The notes under the pieces are model-generated. The model ran no database searches and was not told where the DNA came from. It saw only the letters and a program-made list of their open reading frames with translations. A DNA stretch of 64,000 nt from Azospirillum sp. TSO22-1 (GTDB lineage: Bacteria > Pseudomonadota > Alphaproteobacteria > Azospirillales > Azospirillaceae). A program made the translations under genes and the position numbers. Where the stretch lies: assembly GCF_003116015.1 (NCBI RefSeq), contig NZ_LGQZ01000101.1, positions 1 through 64,000 of the forward strand, read 5' to 3'. Numbering within the stretch: position 1 is the stretch's first letter; each line of letters opens with the position of its first letter. Shown here in pieces: positions 51,009 to 59,178 of the stretch.

Positions 51009-51923
51009 TTACCCCGTTGGCGTTATGGCCGAGGCCAGGGTGGCGCGCAGCCACGCGTGCTCCGGGTCGTCGTGCCGCCGCTCGTGCCACAGCTGCGTGA
51101 TCGAGAAGGTGCCGAGCTCCAGCGGCGGTTCCACCACCTGCACGTCGGCCCGCCCGGCCAGCCAGTGCGCCAGCCGGCGGGGCAGGGTGAGGATCAGGTC
51201 GGTCTCGGCGACGATCAGCGGGGCGGCCAGGAAGTTCGGCACGCGCAGCGCGATCCGCCGCGTCAGGCCCAGGCGGCCCAGCGCCTCGTCCACCGCGCCG
51301 GGGCTGCGGTCGTCGCGGATGGTGATGAGGGCATGGCGCAGGCCGGCGAAGATCTGCGGCGTCAGCGGCCCGGCGAGCGCCGGGTGACCGCGGCGGGCGA
51401 GGCAGGCGAAGCCGTCGGTCATCACCGTCCGGCCGAAGAAGCCGGCCGGCACCTGCGGGAAGTTGCCGACGGCGAGGTCGAGGTCGCCGGCTTCCAGCTC
51501 GGCCAGCGTGCCGGCGCGTGGCGGCGCGAGGACGATGTCGAGGCCCGGCGCCTCGCGTTCCAGCCGGTGCAGCAGGGCGGGCAGCACCAGGAGACCCAGA
51601 TAGTCCGGCATGCCGATGCGGGCGGTGCCCTGGTGGGTGGCGGGATCGAAGGCCGGCGGCTGCACGATCCGCCCGACCTCCGCCAGCACGGCGCGCAGCC
51701 GCGGCGCCAGTGCCTCGGCCCGCGGGGTGGGGACAAGGCCGGCGGAACTGCGCACCAGCAGCCGGTCGCCGAACAGCGCGCGCAGCCGGCCGAGCGCCCG
51801 GCTCATGGCGGGCTGGCTCAAGCCCACGCGTTCGGCGGCACGGGTGACGCTGCGCTCGGCCAGCAGCGCGTCGAGCGCCACCAGCAGGTTCAGGTCGATG
51901 CCGGACAAATTCACTTCACGCAT
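51009..51923 (-). CDS. LysR-family transcriptional regulator
   Basis: A 304-residue LysR regulator. The helix-turn-helix is VTRAAERVGLSQPAMSRALG (about residues 24-43), after GIDLNLLVALDALLAERS. The substrate-binding domain follows from about residue 90. ATG at 51921-51923 is chosen; an ATG 6 codons upstream would begin inside the ATTGGC-containing gap that should hold the operator. It is divergent from an NmrA-like gene 101 bp away and probably controls it, possibly as a redox or electrophile sensor (inference). Confidence 0.85.
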   Translation of the reverse strand: MREVNLSGIDLNLLVALDALLAERSVTRAAERVGLSQPAMSRALGRLRALFGDRLLVRSSAGLVPTPRAEALAPRLRAVLAEVGRIVQPPAFDPATHQGTARIGMPDYLGLLVLPALLHRLEREAPGLDIVLAPPRAGTLAELEAGDLDLAVGNFPQVPAGFFGRTVMTDGFACLARRGHPALAGPLTPQIFAGLRHALITIRDDRSPGAVDEALGRLGLTRRIALRVPNFLAAPLIVAETDLILTLPRRLAHWLAGRADVQVVEPPLELGTFSITQLWHERRHDDPEHAWLRATLASAITPTG

Positions 51924-52024
51924 GTAGCCAATATCAAGCATGCATGAGCGTAATGCCAGTGCCGGGTTTACCGTCCTCTCCAGAACGCCGGTCGGGCCGG
52001 CGGAACACTCAAGGAGAGGGATCA

Positions 52025-52903
52025 ATGTACGTCGTGACGGGTGTGACCGGGAATACGGGCGCGGTGGTGGCGGAGACCCTGCTGGCGCGTGGCGAGGCGG
52101 TGCGGGTGCTGGTGCGCGACGCCGGCAAGGCGGCCGTGTGGGCGGCGCGCGGCGCCGAGGTGGCGGTGGGCAACGTCAAGGACGCCGCGGCGGTGGCGCG
52201 CGCGCTGGTTGGTGCGAAGGGCGCCTACCTGCTCGATCCGCCGGACTACGGCTCGCGCGATCCGCTGGCCGACGCCGACGCGGTGGGCGGCGCCTACGCC
52301 GAGGCGATCCGCACGGCCGGGCTGCCGCACGCGGTGGTGCTGTCGTCCATCGCCGCGCACCACCCGGATGGCACCGGCATCATCGGCACGCTGCACCGGC
52401 TGGAGGGGCTGCTGCGCGGGGCCGGGGCGCCGGTGACCTTCCTGCGCGCCGCCTATTTCATGGAGAACTGGGGCAACGTGCTGGAACCGGCGCTGGGGCA
52501 GGGCGTGCTGCCGAGCTTCCTGCACCCGCTGGACAAGCCGCTGCCCATGGTGTCGGTCGCCGACATCGGCCGCACGGCGGCGGAACTGTTGATCGAGGGG
52601 CCGCGCGGCGTGCGGGTGGTGGAGCTGTCCGGGCCGGCGGAGGTCGCGCCGGTCGATGCCGCGGCGGTGATCGGCGCGGCGGCCGGGCGGTCCGTGCAGG
52701 CGGTGGCGGTGCCGCGCGGGGAGTGGGCGCCGACGCTCGCCGGGGTGGGGTTCCCGCCGGAGGTGGTGGCGCTGTTCGTCGGCATGTACGACGGCATCAA
52801 CAACGGCCGCGTGGCGTGGGAAGGGCAGGAGGCCCGGCGCGGGACGGTGACGCTGGGCGAGGCGCTGCGGCGACTGGTGGAGGGGAGGAAGGTCGCGGCG
52901 TAG
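52025..52903 (+). CDS. NmrA-like NAD(P)H-binding protein
   Basis: A 292-residue atypical SDR/NmrA family protein. It opens MYVVTGVTGNTGAVVAETLL with the GxTGxxG nucleotide motif and has AVVLSSIAAHHPDGTGI in the middle, where an active-site Tyr is missing as in NmrA-type members. It may be a quinone-reductase-like or regulatory NADP sensor. ATG at 52025 is preceded by AAGGAGAGG; a longer frame upstream is poor. The LysR gene opposite likely controls it. Confidence 0.82.
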   Translation: MYVVTGVTGNTGAVVAETLLARGEAVRVLVRDAGKAAVWAARGAEVAVGNVKDAAAVARALVGAKGAYLLDPPDYGSRDPLADADAVGGAYAEAIRTAGLPHAVVLSSIAAHHPDGTGIIGTLHRLEGLLRGAGAPVTFLRAAYFMENWGNVLEPALGQGVLPSFLHPLDKPLPMVSVADIGRTAAELLIEGPRGVRVVELSGPAEVAPVDAAAVIGAAAGRSVQAVAVPRGEWAPTLAGVGFPPEVVALFVGMYDGINNGRVAWEGQEARRGTVTLGEALRRLVEGRKVAA

Positions 52904-52916
52904 TGGCCGCGGCTTA

Positions 52917-53015
52917 CCCCCACCCAACCCTCCCCCGCCGGGCGGGGGAGGGCTTTGGGGGCAGGGCAGCGGCAGTTCCCTCCCCCGCTCAGCGGGGGAG
53001 GGTTAGGGTGGGGGC
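52917..53015. repeat. GC-rich palindromic intergenic repeat (family B, CCCCCACCC subtype)
   Basis: Outer ends CCCCCACCCAACCCTCCCC and GGTTAGGGTGGGGG pair; inner CCCTCCCCCGC and GCGGGGGAGGG hairpins resemble the copies at 16521-16629 and 23481-23587. It lies between the convergent NmrA-like and iron ATPase genes. Confidence 0.8.
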
Positions 53016-53022
53016 GAGTGCT

Positions 53023-54108
53023 TTATGCCCCCGCCCGAAACAGCATCAGCCGCCGCGGATCCACCGCCGCGGTCACCTCGTCCCCGGCCCGCATCGGCAC
53101 GTAGCCCGGCAGCCGCGCGTGGATCTCCACGCCTTCGGGCACGCCCGCCGCCGGCAGGCTCAGGCACACCCGCGTCGTCGAGCCGAGGAAGCTCGTCCGC
53201 CGCACCTTCGCGGCGATCCCGTCCGGCCGGCTGCCGGGCGGCAGGACGGCGACGTCCTCGACCCGGCAGGCCACCTCCAGCGCGTCGGCCGTGGCGTCCG
53301 CCGGCACCGGGAAACGGCCGAGCGGCGTGTCCAGGTGCCCGTCCACCACGCGGGCGGAGAAGCGGTTCAGCTCGCCGAACAGCTGCGCCACGAAGCTGTT
53401 GGCCGGGTTGTGGTACAGCGCCAGGGGGGTGTCGGCCTGGACGATGCGGCCGTCGGTCATCACCACGACGCGGCTGCCGATCTCCATGGCCTCCTCGGGG
53501 TCGTGGGTGACGACCAGGGTGGCGATGCCGGTGGCGCGGATGATCTGCACCACCTCCTCGCGCACCGAGCGGCGCATCTGCTCGTCCAGCGCCGAGAACG
53601 GCTCGTCGAGCAGCAGCACGTCCGGCTCGCGCGACATGGCGCGGGCCAGCGCCACGCGCTGCTGCTGGCCGCCGGACAGCGTGTGCGGGTAGGCGTCGGC
53701 GTAGCGGGTCAGAGCCACCAGCTCCAGCAGCTCGGCGACGCGGGCCTCGCGTTCGGCGCGCGGGCGGTGGCGCAGGCCGAAGGCGACGTTGCCGGACACG
53801 GTCAGGTGTGGGAACAGCGCGAAGTCCTGGAACATCAGGCCGACCGGCCGGCGCTCCGGCGGCAGCGAGCGGCCGGGCACCGCCACCGGCACCCCGCCGA
53901 TGCTGATGGAGCCGGTCTGCAGCGTCTCCAGCCCGCTGATCAGGCGCAGCAGGGTGGACTTGCCGCAGCCTGAGGGGCCGACGATGCAGGTCACCTCGTG
54001 CGGCGAAACGGTCAAGGACACGCCGTTGAGAGCGGCGTGTCCCGGGTAGCGGTGGCTGACGTCGACGATCTCGATGGTCGATGACGGCGGCTTCAAGGCA
54101 TCCCCCAA
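53023..54108 (-). CDS. fbpC: Iron(III)-type ABC transporter ATP-binding protein
   Basis: A 361-residue ATPase of the Fbp/Pot group. It has Walker A GPSGCGKST, the Q-loop MFQDFALFPHLTV, signature LSGGQQQRVALARAM and Walker B VLLLDEPFSALDE. A C-terminal TOBE-like region begins near residue 240. The start is uncertain: TTG at 54106-54108 gives this length, and TTG at 54094-54096 (after GGGGG) gives 357 residues. It follows the binding protein behind a terminator-like hairpin and completes an FbpABC system. Confidence 0.88.
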   Translation of the reverse strand: MGDALKPPSSTIEIVDVSHRYPGHAALNGVSLTVSPHEVTCIVGPSGCGKSTLLRLISGLETLQTGSISIGGVPVAVPGRSLPPERRPVGLMFQDFALFPHLTVSGNVAFGLRHRPRAEREARVAELLELVALTRYADAYPHTLSGGQQQRVALARAMSREPDVLLLDEPFSALDEQMRRSVREEVVQIIRATGIATLVVTHDPEEAMEIGSRVVVMTDGRIVQADTPLALYHNPANSFVAQLFGELNRFSARVVDGHLDTPLGRFPVPADATADALEVACRVEDVAVLPPGSRPDGIAAKVRRTSFLGSTTRVCLSLPAAGVPEGVEIHARLPGYVPMRAGDEVTAAVDPRRLMLFRAGA

Positions 54109-54117
54109 ACGCGGCCC

Positions 54118-54153
54118 CAGAAAGCGGAAAACCGCGGACCCGAGGGCCCGCGG
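54118..54153 (-). terminator. Terminator-like hairpin after the iron-binding protein gene
   Basis: In the leftward sense the CCGCGGGCC/GGTCCGCGG hairpin (54132-54153) is followed by TTTTCCGCTTT. It lies about 10 bp past the binding-protein stop and before the ATPase start, so partial read-through would keep the ATPase below the binding protein. Confidence 0.65.
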
Positions 54154-54163
54154 CGGTCTTCTA

Positions 54164-55183
54164 TTACTTCCACCCGGCGCGGTCCATGATCCGCAGCGCC
54201 TGGTCGTTGTGATCGAGGTAGGACGCGGCGTTCAGCGGGTCCTGCTTGAAGGCCCCCAGCGCCGCCAGCGCCGGGTGCGGCTGCACCGCCGGGTTGACCG
54301 GGAACTCCATGTTGCTGTCGGCGAAGGCGCGCTGCGCCTCGGGCGAGGCCATGAACTCCAGCAGCTTGACGGCGTCGGCGCGGTGCGGGGCGGTCTTGAC
54401 GACGCCGGCGCCGCTGAGGTTGACGTGCGTGCCGCGGTTGCCCTGGTTCGGGAAGATGGCGCCGACCTTCTTCGCCACCTCCTGCTCGTCCGGCTTCGAC
54501 GAGGTCAGCAGCTTGCCGAGGTAGTAGGAGTTGGAGAGCGCCACGTCGCCCTCGCCGGCGGCCACCGCCTTGATCTGGTCGGTGTCGCCGCCCTTCGGCG
54601 CGCGGGCGAAGTTGGCGACCAGGCCCTTGGCCCACTCCTCGGTCTTGGCCTCGCCGTTGGCGGCGACCATCGAGGCGGTCAGGGCGAGGTTGTACGGGTG
54701 GGTGCCGCTGCGGGTCAGCACGCGGCCCTTCCACACCGGCTTGGCGAGGTCCTCGTAGTCCTTGATGTCCTCGGGCTTCACGCGGTCCTTGGCGTAGACG
54801 ATGACGCGCGCGCGCATCGACAGGCCGTACCACGTGCCGTCGGCGCCGCGCAGGTTGGGCGGGACCACCTTGTCGAGGAACTCGGACTTGGCCGGGGCGA
54901 GCAGCCCCTCGCGGGCGGCCAGCGCGAGGCGGCCGGCGTCCACGGTGATGAAGAGGTCGGCCGGGCTGCTGGCGCCCTCGGCCTTGAGGCGCTGGATCAG
55001 CTCGTCGTGGTTGCCCTCGATGACGTTGACCTTGATCCCGGTCTTCGCGGTGAAGGCCTCGTAGATCGCCTTGTCGGTGTTGTAGTGGCGCGAGTTGTAG
55101 ATGTTCACTTCCTGGGCCTGCGCCCCGGCGCACACACCGATGCCGGCCAGAAGCGCCAGCGCACCAATCTTTGAACGAAGCAT
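54164..55183 (-). CDS. fbpA: Periplasmic iron(III)-binding protein
   Basis: A 339-residue periplasmic protein with a signal peptide (MLRSKIGALALLAGIGVCAG, cleavage after AQAQ). The mature part EVNIYNSRHYNTDKAIYEAF and GEGDVALSNSYYLGKLL are typical of FbpA/FutA ferric-binding proteins, with Tyr-Tyr in SNSYYLG as an iron-ligand pair. ATG at 55181-55183 has GAGG 9 nt upstream. A Fur-like sequence overlaps the upstream gap, which fits iron regulation. Confidence 0.88.
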   Translation of the reverse strand: MLRSKIGALALLAGIGVCAGAQAQEVNIYNSRHYNTDKAIYEAFTAKTGIKVNVIEGNHDELIQRLKAEGASSPADLFITVDAGRLALAAREGLLAPAKSEFLDKVVPPNLRGADGTWYGLSMRARVIVYAKDRVKPEDIKDYEDLAKPVWKGRVLTRSGTHPYNLALTASMVAANGEAKTEEWAKGLVANFARAPKGGDTDQIKAVAAGEGDVALSNSYYLGKLLTSSKPDEQEVAKKVGAIFPNQGNRGTHVNLSGAGVVKTAPHRADAVKLLEFMASPEAQRAFADSNMEFPVNPAVQPHPALAALGAFKQDPLNAASYLDHNDQALRIMDRAGWK

Positions 55184-55195
55184 TCTCCGACCTCT

Positions 55196-55217
55196 GCAAT
55201 TGCAAATCATTATCACT
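55196..55217 (-). promoter_or_regulatory. Fur-like box upstream of fbpA
   Basis: AATCATTATC matches one full half of the Fur 19-mer (GATAATGATAATCATTATC). The other half here is only partly kept (TTGCAA). It lies about 15-35 bp before the fbpA start, in the 106 bp gap after the permease gene. Iron-dependent repression is the likely use; Irr/RirA-type binding cannot be excluded. Confidence 0.55.
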
Positions 55218-55289
55218 TGTTTAGTGATAGCAGGTCGGGCGGGGAGTGTCGAGAGTGGTCTTGGCGATGCGGCGGGGCGTCGCACGGGA

Positions 55290-56966
55290 TTATTGGCGAT
55301 GCCCCGGCCTGGAGGAATTCAGCGACCGGCTCAGCAGGATCACCGGCAGCAGGCCGACCAGCACGATGATCAGCGCCGGCAGGGCGGCGGCGTCCAGGCG
55401 CTCGGTGGAGGCCATGCGGAAGGCTTCGACGGCCAGGGTGTCGAAGTTGAAGGGCCGCAGGATCATCGTCGCCGGCAGTTCCTTCATGATGTCGACGAAC
55501 ACCAGCAGCGCGGCGCTGAGGATGCTGGCGCGCAGCAGCGGCACCTGCACCAGGAACAGCACCTGCACCGGCCCGCTGCCCAGCGAGCGCGCCGCCCCCT
55601 CGATGTTCGGGCTGACCTTGGCGAACCCCGATTCGAGCGGCCCGTAGGCGACCTGGAAGAAGCGGATCAGGTAGCCGTAGAGGATGCCGAACACCGTGGC
55701 GCCCAGCAGCGCGCCGGTCGGCAGGTCGAACCATGCGCCCACGGCGCCGATGCAGATCAGGATGCCCACGGCGATCACCGTGCCCGGCGTGGCGTAGCCC
55801 AGCGTGGCGACGCGCGCGGCGACGGCGGCCAGCCGGCTGCGCTCGCTGCGCACGCCGTGGATCACCGCCAGCCCGACCGCCACCACCACCACCGCGCCCG
55901 ACGCCGCCAGCATGAAGCTGTTCAGCGCCGGCTTGGCGATGGCGGTGTCCCACGCCTCGTCGCCGCCCAGCCAGATCAGCCGCAGCAGGATGGCCGCCGG
56001 CAGCACGAAGCCGAAGAACACCGGCGCGCCGCACACCAGCCACGCCAGCGCCGTGCGCGCCGGCCCAAGGCGGACGGTGGGCAGCGCCCGGTACTTGTTG
56101 GTGGTCTGGTGGAAGCGCATGCGCCCGCGGCTGACCCGCTCCAGCGCCACCACCAGCACGACGAACAGCAGCAGGAGCGAGGCCAGCTGCGCCGCCGCCA
56201 CCGGGCTGGCCAGCGCGAACCACGTGCGGTAGATGCCCACCGTGAAGGTGTCGATGCCGAAGTACTTCACCGCGCCGAAGTCGGCCAGCGTCTCCATCAG
56301 CGCGTAGCCGACCCCCGCCGCCAGCGCCGGCCGGGCCAGCGGCAGGGCGACGCGCCAGAAGGTGCCGAACGGCGTGGCGCCCAGCGTGCGGCTGACCTCC
56401 AGCACGCAGGCCGACTGCTCCAGGAACGCCGAGCGGGCGAGCACGTACACGTACGGGTACAGCACCGCCGACAGCACGAACGCCGCGCCGCCCAGCGAAT
56501 GGATCTCCGGGAACCAGTAGTCCGCCTTGCGCCAGCCGAAGGCGGCGCGCAGCGCCGTCTGCAGCGGGCCGGTGAACTGGAAGAAGTCGGTGTAGGTGTA
56601 CGCCAGCACGTACGCCGGCATCGCCAGCGGCAGCAGCAGGGCCCATTGCAGCACCGACCGGCCGCGGAACTCGTGCATGGTGACCGCCCAGGCGCAGGCG
56701 ACGCCGGTGACCAGCGTCATCAGCGCCACCAGCACCAGCAGGGCCAGCGTGTTGACCACGTAGTCGGGCAGCACGGTGGAGGCGAGGTGGGCCCACAGCC
56801 CGCCGCTCGACCCGGTCAGCGCCTGCGAGAACACCGCCGCGATGGGCGCGGCGATCACCGTCGCGAGGCCGACCGACACCAGCGTGCCCCAGCCGGTGCC
56901 TGCGACAATGCGTCTTACTCGCAATCCGAGGCCGAAACCGTCCCGCCTGTTGCCGGCGACCGACAT
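55290..56966 (-). CDS. fbpB: Iron(III)-type ABC transporter permease (two-domain)
   Basis: A 558-residue permease with about 12 membrane helices in two halves, each with a binding-protein-dependent transport EAA loop (SRTLGATPFGTFWRVALPLA and ARSLGSGPVQVLFLVQVPLL). This is the FbpB layout. ATG at 56964-56966 follows AAGGAGCGC. It begins 11 bp after the aroC stop, so it may be co-transcribed with chorismate synthase; the binding protein and ATPase genes follow it in the same direction. Confidence 0.9.
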   Translation of the reverse strand: MSVAGNRRDGFGLGLRVRRIVAGTGWGTLVSVGLATVIAAPIAAVFSQALTGSSGGLWAHLASTVLPDYVVNTLALLVLVALMTLVTGVACAWAVTMHEFRGRSVLQWALLLPLAMPAYVLAYTYTDFFQFTGPLQTALRAAFGWRKADYWFPEIHSLGGAAFVLSAVLYPYVYVLARSAFLEQSACVLEVSRTLGATPFGTFWRVALPLARPALAAGVGYALMETLADFGAVKYFGIDTFTVGIYRTWFALASPVAAAQLASLLLLFVVLVVALERVSRGRMRFHQTTNKYRALPTVRLGPARTALAWLVCGAPVFFGFVLPAAILLRLIWLGGDEAWDTAIAKPALNSFMLAASGAVVVVAVGLAVIHGVRSERSRLAAVAARVATLGYATPGTVIAVGILICIGAVGAWFDLPTGALLGATVFGILYGYLIRFFQVAYGPLESGFAKVSPNIEGAARSLGSGPVQVLFLVQVPLLRASILSAALLVFVDIMKELPATMILRPFNFDTLAVEAFRMASTERLDAAALPALIIVLVGLLPVILLSRSLNSSRPGHRQ

Positions 56967-56977
56967 GGAAGCGCTCC

Positions 56978-58048
56978 TTACCGCGCGTACGCCTTCCAGC
57001 GCAGCCAGTGGTCGGCCAGAACGCAGGCCATCATCGCCTCGCCCACGGGCACGGCGCGGATGCCGACGCAGGGGTCGTGGCGGCCCTTGGTGATCAGCTC
57101 GGTGTCGTGGCCGTCCAGGTCCACGGTCTGGCGCGGCACCAGGATCGAGCTGGTCGGCTTCACCGCGAAGCGCACCACCACGTCCTGGCCCGTGGAGATG
57201 CCGCCGAGGACGCCGCCGGCGTTGTTGGACAGGAAGCGCGGCGCGCCTTCGTTGCCGTGGCGCATCTCGTCGGCGTTCTCCTCGCCGGTCAGCGTCGCCG
57301 CCTCGAAGCCGTTGCCGATCTCCACGCCCTTGACCGCGTTGATGGTCATCATCGCGGCGGCGAGGTCGCTGTCGAGCTTGTCGTAGAGCGGTTCGCCCAG
57401 CCCGGCCGGCACGCCGGAGGCCACCACCTCGACCACCGCGCCGATGGAGGAGCCGGCCTTGCGGATGCCGTCCAGATAGTCGGCCCACAGCGCGGCGGTC
57501 TGCGCGTCCGGGCAGAAGAACGGGTTGTTGCCGACCTCCGCCCAGTCCCAGCGCGACCGGTCCACCTTGTGCGGGCCGATCTGCACCAGCGCGCCGCGGA
57601 TCGAGACGCCGGACACCACCTTGCGCGCCACCGCGCCGGCCGCGACGCGGCACGCCGTCTCGCGCGCCGAGGAACGGCCGCCGCCGCGATAGTCGCGGAT
57701 GCCGTACTTGGCCTGGTAGGCGTAATCGGCGTGGCCGGGGCGGAACTTGCGCGCGATCTCGCCGTAGTCCTTGGAGCGCTGGTCGGTGTTCTCGATCATC
57801 AGCGAGACCGGCGTGCCGGTGGTCCTGCCCTCGAACACGCCGGAGAGGATCTTCACCTGATCCGGCTCCTGCCGTTGGGTGGTGTACTTGGACTGGCCGG
57901 GGCGGCGCTTGTCCAGCCAGGGCTGGATGTCGGCCTCCGTCAGGTCGAGCAGCGACGGGCAGCCATCCACCACCACGCCGATCGCCGGCCCGTGACTCTC
58001 GCCCCAGGTGGTGAAACGGAACTGCTTGCCGAAGCTGTTGCCGGCCAT
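56978..58048 (-). CDS. aroC: Chorismate synthase
   Basis: A 356-residue FMN-dependent enzyme that makes chorismate from EPSP, the last step of the shikimate route. It carries MAGNSFGKQFRFTTWGESHG, the GYRGGGRSSARETA-type segment (DYRGGGRSSARETACRVA), and a C-terminal HDPCVGIRAVPVGEAM. The ATG at 58046-58048 is the first Met of the conserved opening. The upstream gap holds a family A repeat. It is followed closely by the iron permease gene. Confidence 0.95.
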   Translation of the reverse strand: MAGNSFGKQFRFTTWGESHGPAIGVVVDGCPSLLDLTEADIQPWLDKRRPGQSKYTTQRQEPDQVKILSGVFEGRTTGTPVSLMIENTDQRSKDYGEIARKFRPGHADYAYQAKYGIRDYRGGGRSSARETACRVAAGAVARKVVSGVSIRGALVQIGPHKVDRSRWDWAEVGNNPFFCPDAQTAALWADYLDGIRKAGSSIGAVVEVVASGVPAGLGEPLYDKLDSDLAAAMMTINAVKGVEIGNGFEAATLTGEENADEMRHGNEGAPRFLSNNAGGVLGGISTGQDVVVRFAVKPTSSILVPRQTVDLDGHDTELITKGRHDPCVGIRAVPVGEAMMACVLADHWLRWKAYAR

Positions 58049-58086
58049 CGGAGAACCCTCACACGCAATCCATCGCTCTCCCCCAC

Positions 58087-58172
58087 CGTCATCCCCGCGA
58101 AGGCGGGGATCCATAACTTCCGGTGAAGGAGCGCGGCGCGAAGCCTGGATCCCCGCCTTCGCGGGGATGACG
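58087..58172. repeat. 86 bp dispersed inverted repeat (family A, copy 3)
   Basis: It shares the CGTCATCCCCGCGAAGGCGG ends (and complement) of copies 1 and 2, but its 35 bp middle is different (CATAACTTCCGGTGAAGGAG). It lies between aroC and fabI. The family thus has conserved ends and variable middles. Confidence 0.8.
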
Positions 58173-58219
58173 GGTGGGGGAGGCGGTTGCCATCCCCACG
58201 CCCGCCGTAACCGCCGGTG

Positions 58220-59071
58220 CTACTCGGCCTTCGCCGCGGTGCCGCTCAGCCCGTTCAGCAGCTGGCCGACGGCCGCCGCCTCGTCCACGGCGACCATGCC
58301 GACGACGTGGTAGCCGCTGTCCACGTGCATCACCTCGCCGGTGACGCCGGCGCCCAGGTCGCTCAGCAGGAACAGGCCGGCGCCGCCGACCTCCTGGATG
58401 GTGACGTTGCGCTTCAGCGGCGCGTTCAGCTCGTTCCACTTGAGGATGTAGCGGAAGTCGCCGATGCCGCTGGCGGCCAGCGTCTTGATCGGGCCGGCGG
58501 AAATCGCGTTGACGCGGATGTTCCGGGCTCCCAGATCCACCGCGAGATAGCGTACGCTGGCCTCCAGGGCGGCCTTCGCCACGCCCATCACGTTGTAGTG
58601 CGGCATGACGCGCTCGGCGCCGTAGTAGGACAGCGTCAGCAGGCTGCCGCCGTCCGTCATCAGCGGCACGGCGCGCTGCGCCACCGCGGTGAAGGAGTAG
58701 GCGGAGATGTCCATCGTGCGGAGGAAGTTGCCGCGCGTGGTGTTGAGGTAGAGGCCGTCCAACTCGTTCTTGTCGGAAAACGCGATCGCATGCACCACGA
58801 AGTCGAGCTTGCCCCACTCCTTCTCGATCGCGGCGAAGGTCGCGTCGATGCTGGCCTCGTCGCTGACGTCGCAGGGCAGCACCAGCTTGGCGCCCACCGA
58901 ATCGGCCAGCGGCTTGACGCGCTTCAGCAGCGCCTCGCCCTGGTAGGTGAAGGCAAGCTCCGCCCCCTGCTCGGAAAGCGCCGTGGCGATGCCCCAGGCG
59001 ATCGAGCGGTCGTTGGCGACGCCCATGATCAGGCCGCGCTTGCCCGCCATGAGCGGCTTCGGGTTGGACAT
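58220..59071 (-). CDS. fabI: Enoyl-[acyl-carrier-protein] reductase (NADH)
   Basis: A 283-residue SDR-type enzyme that completes fatty acid elongation. It has GLIMGVANDRSIAWGIATAL, a conserved Tyr in LTLSYYGAERV, and the Tyr-x6-Lys pair in YNVMGVAKAALE. FabI of other alphaproteobacteria is usually about 260-275 residues. It is a triclosan-type target. It is divergent from a YihY-family gene (107 bp). Confidence 0.95.
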   Translation of the reverse strand: MSNPKPLMAGKRGLIMGVANDRSIAWGIATALSEQGAELAFTYQGEALLKRVKPLADSVGAKLVLPCDVSDEASIDATFAAIEKEWGKLDFVVHAIAFSDKNELDGLYLNTTRGNFLRTMDISAYSFTAVAQRAVPLMTDGGSLLTLSYYGAERVMPHYNVMGVAKAALEASVRYLAVDLGARNIRVNAISAGPIKTLAASGIGDFRYILKWNELNAPLKRNVTIQEVGGAGLFLLSDLGAGVTGEVMHVDSGYHVVGMVAVDEAAAVGQLLNGLSGTAAKAE

Positions 59072-59178
59072 CCGGACCTCGTGACTAATATGGCCGATTT
59101 GAACGGCGGTTCAGGTATTTCGCGGCGCATCCTACACGAAAGACACGCCGGGTCAAACCGGCCGGGGGAGGACGTCCT

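Noticed and set aside
53023..56966. Spermidine/putrescine transporter
   Set aside because: The binding protein has the paired Tyr of ferric-binding proteins, the permease is a two-domain FbpB type, and a Fur-like site is present.
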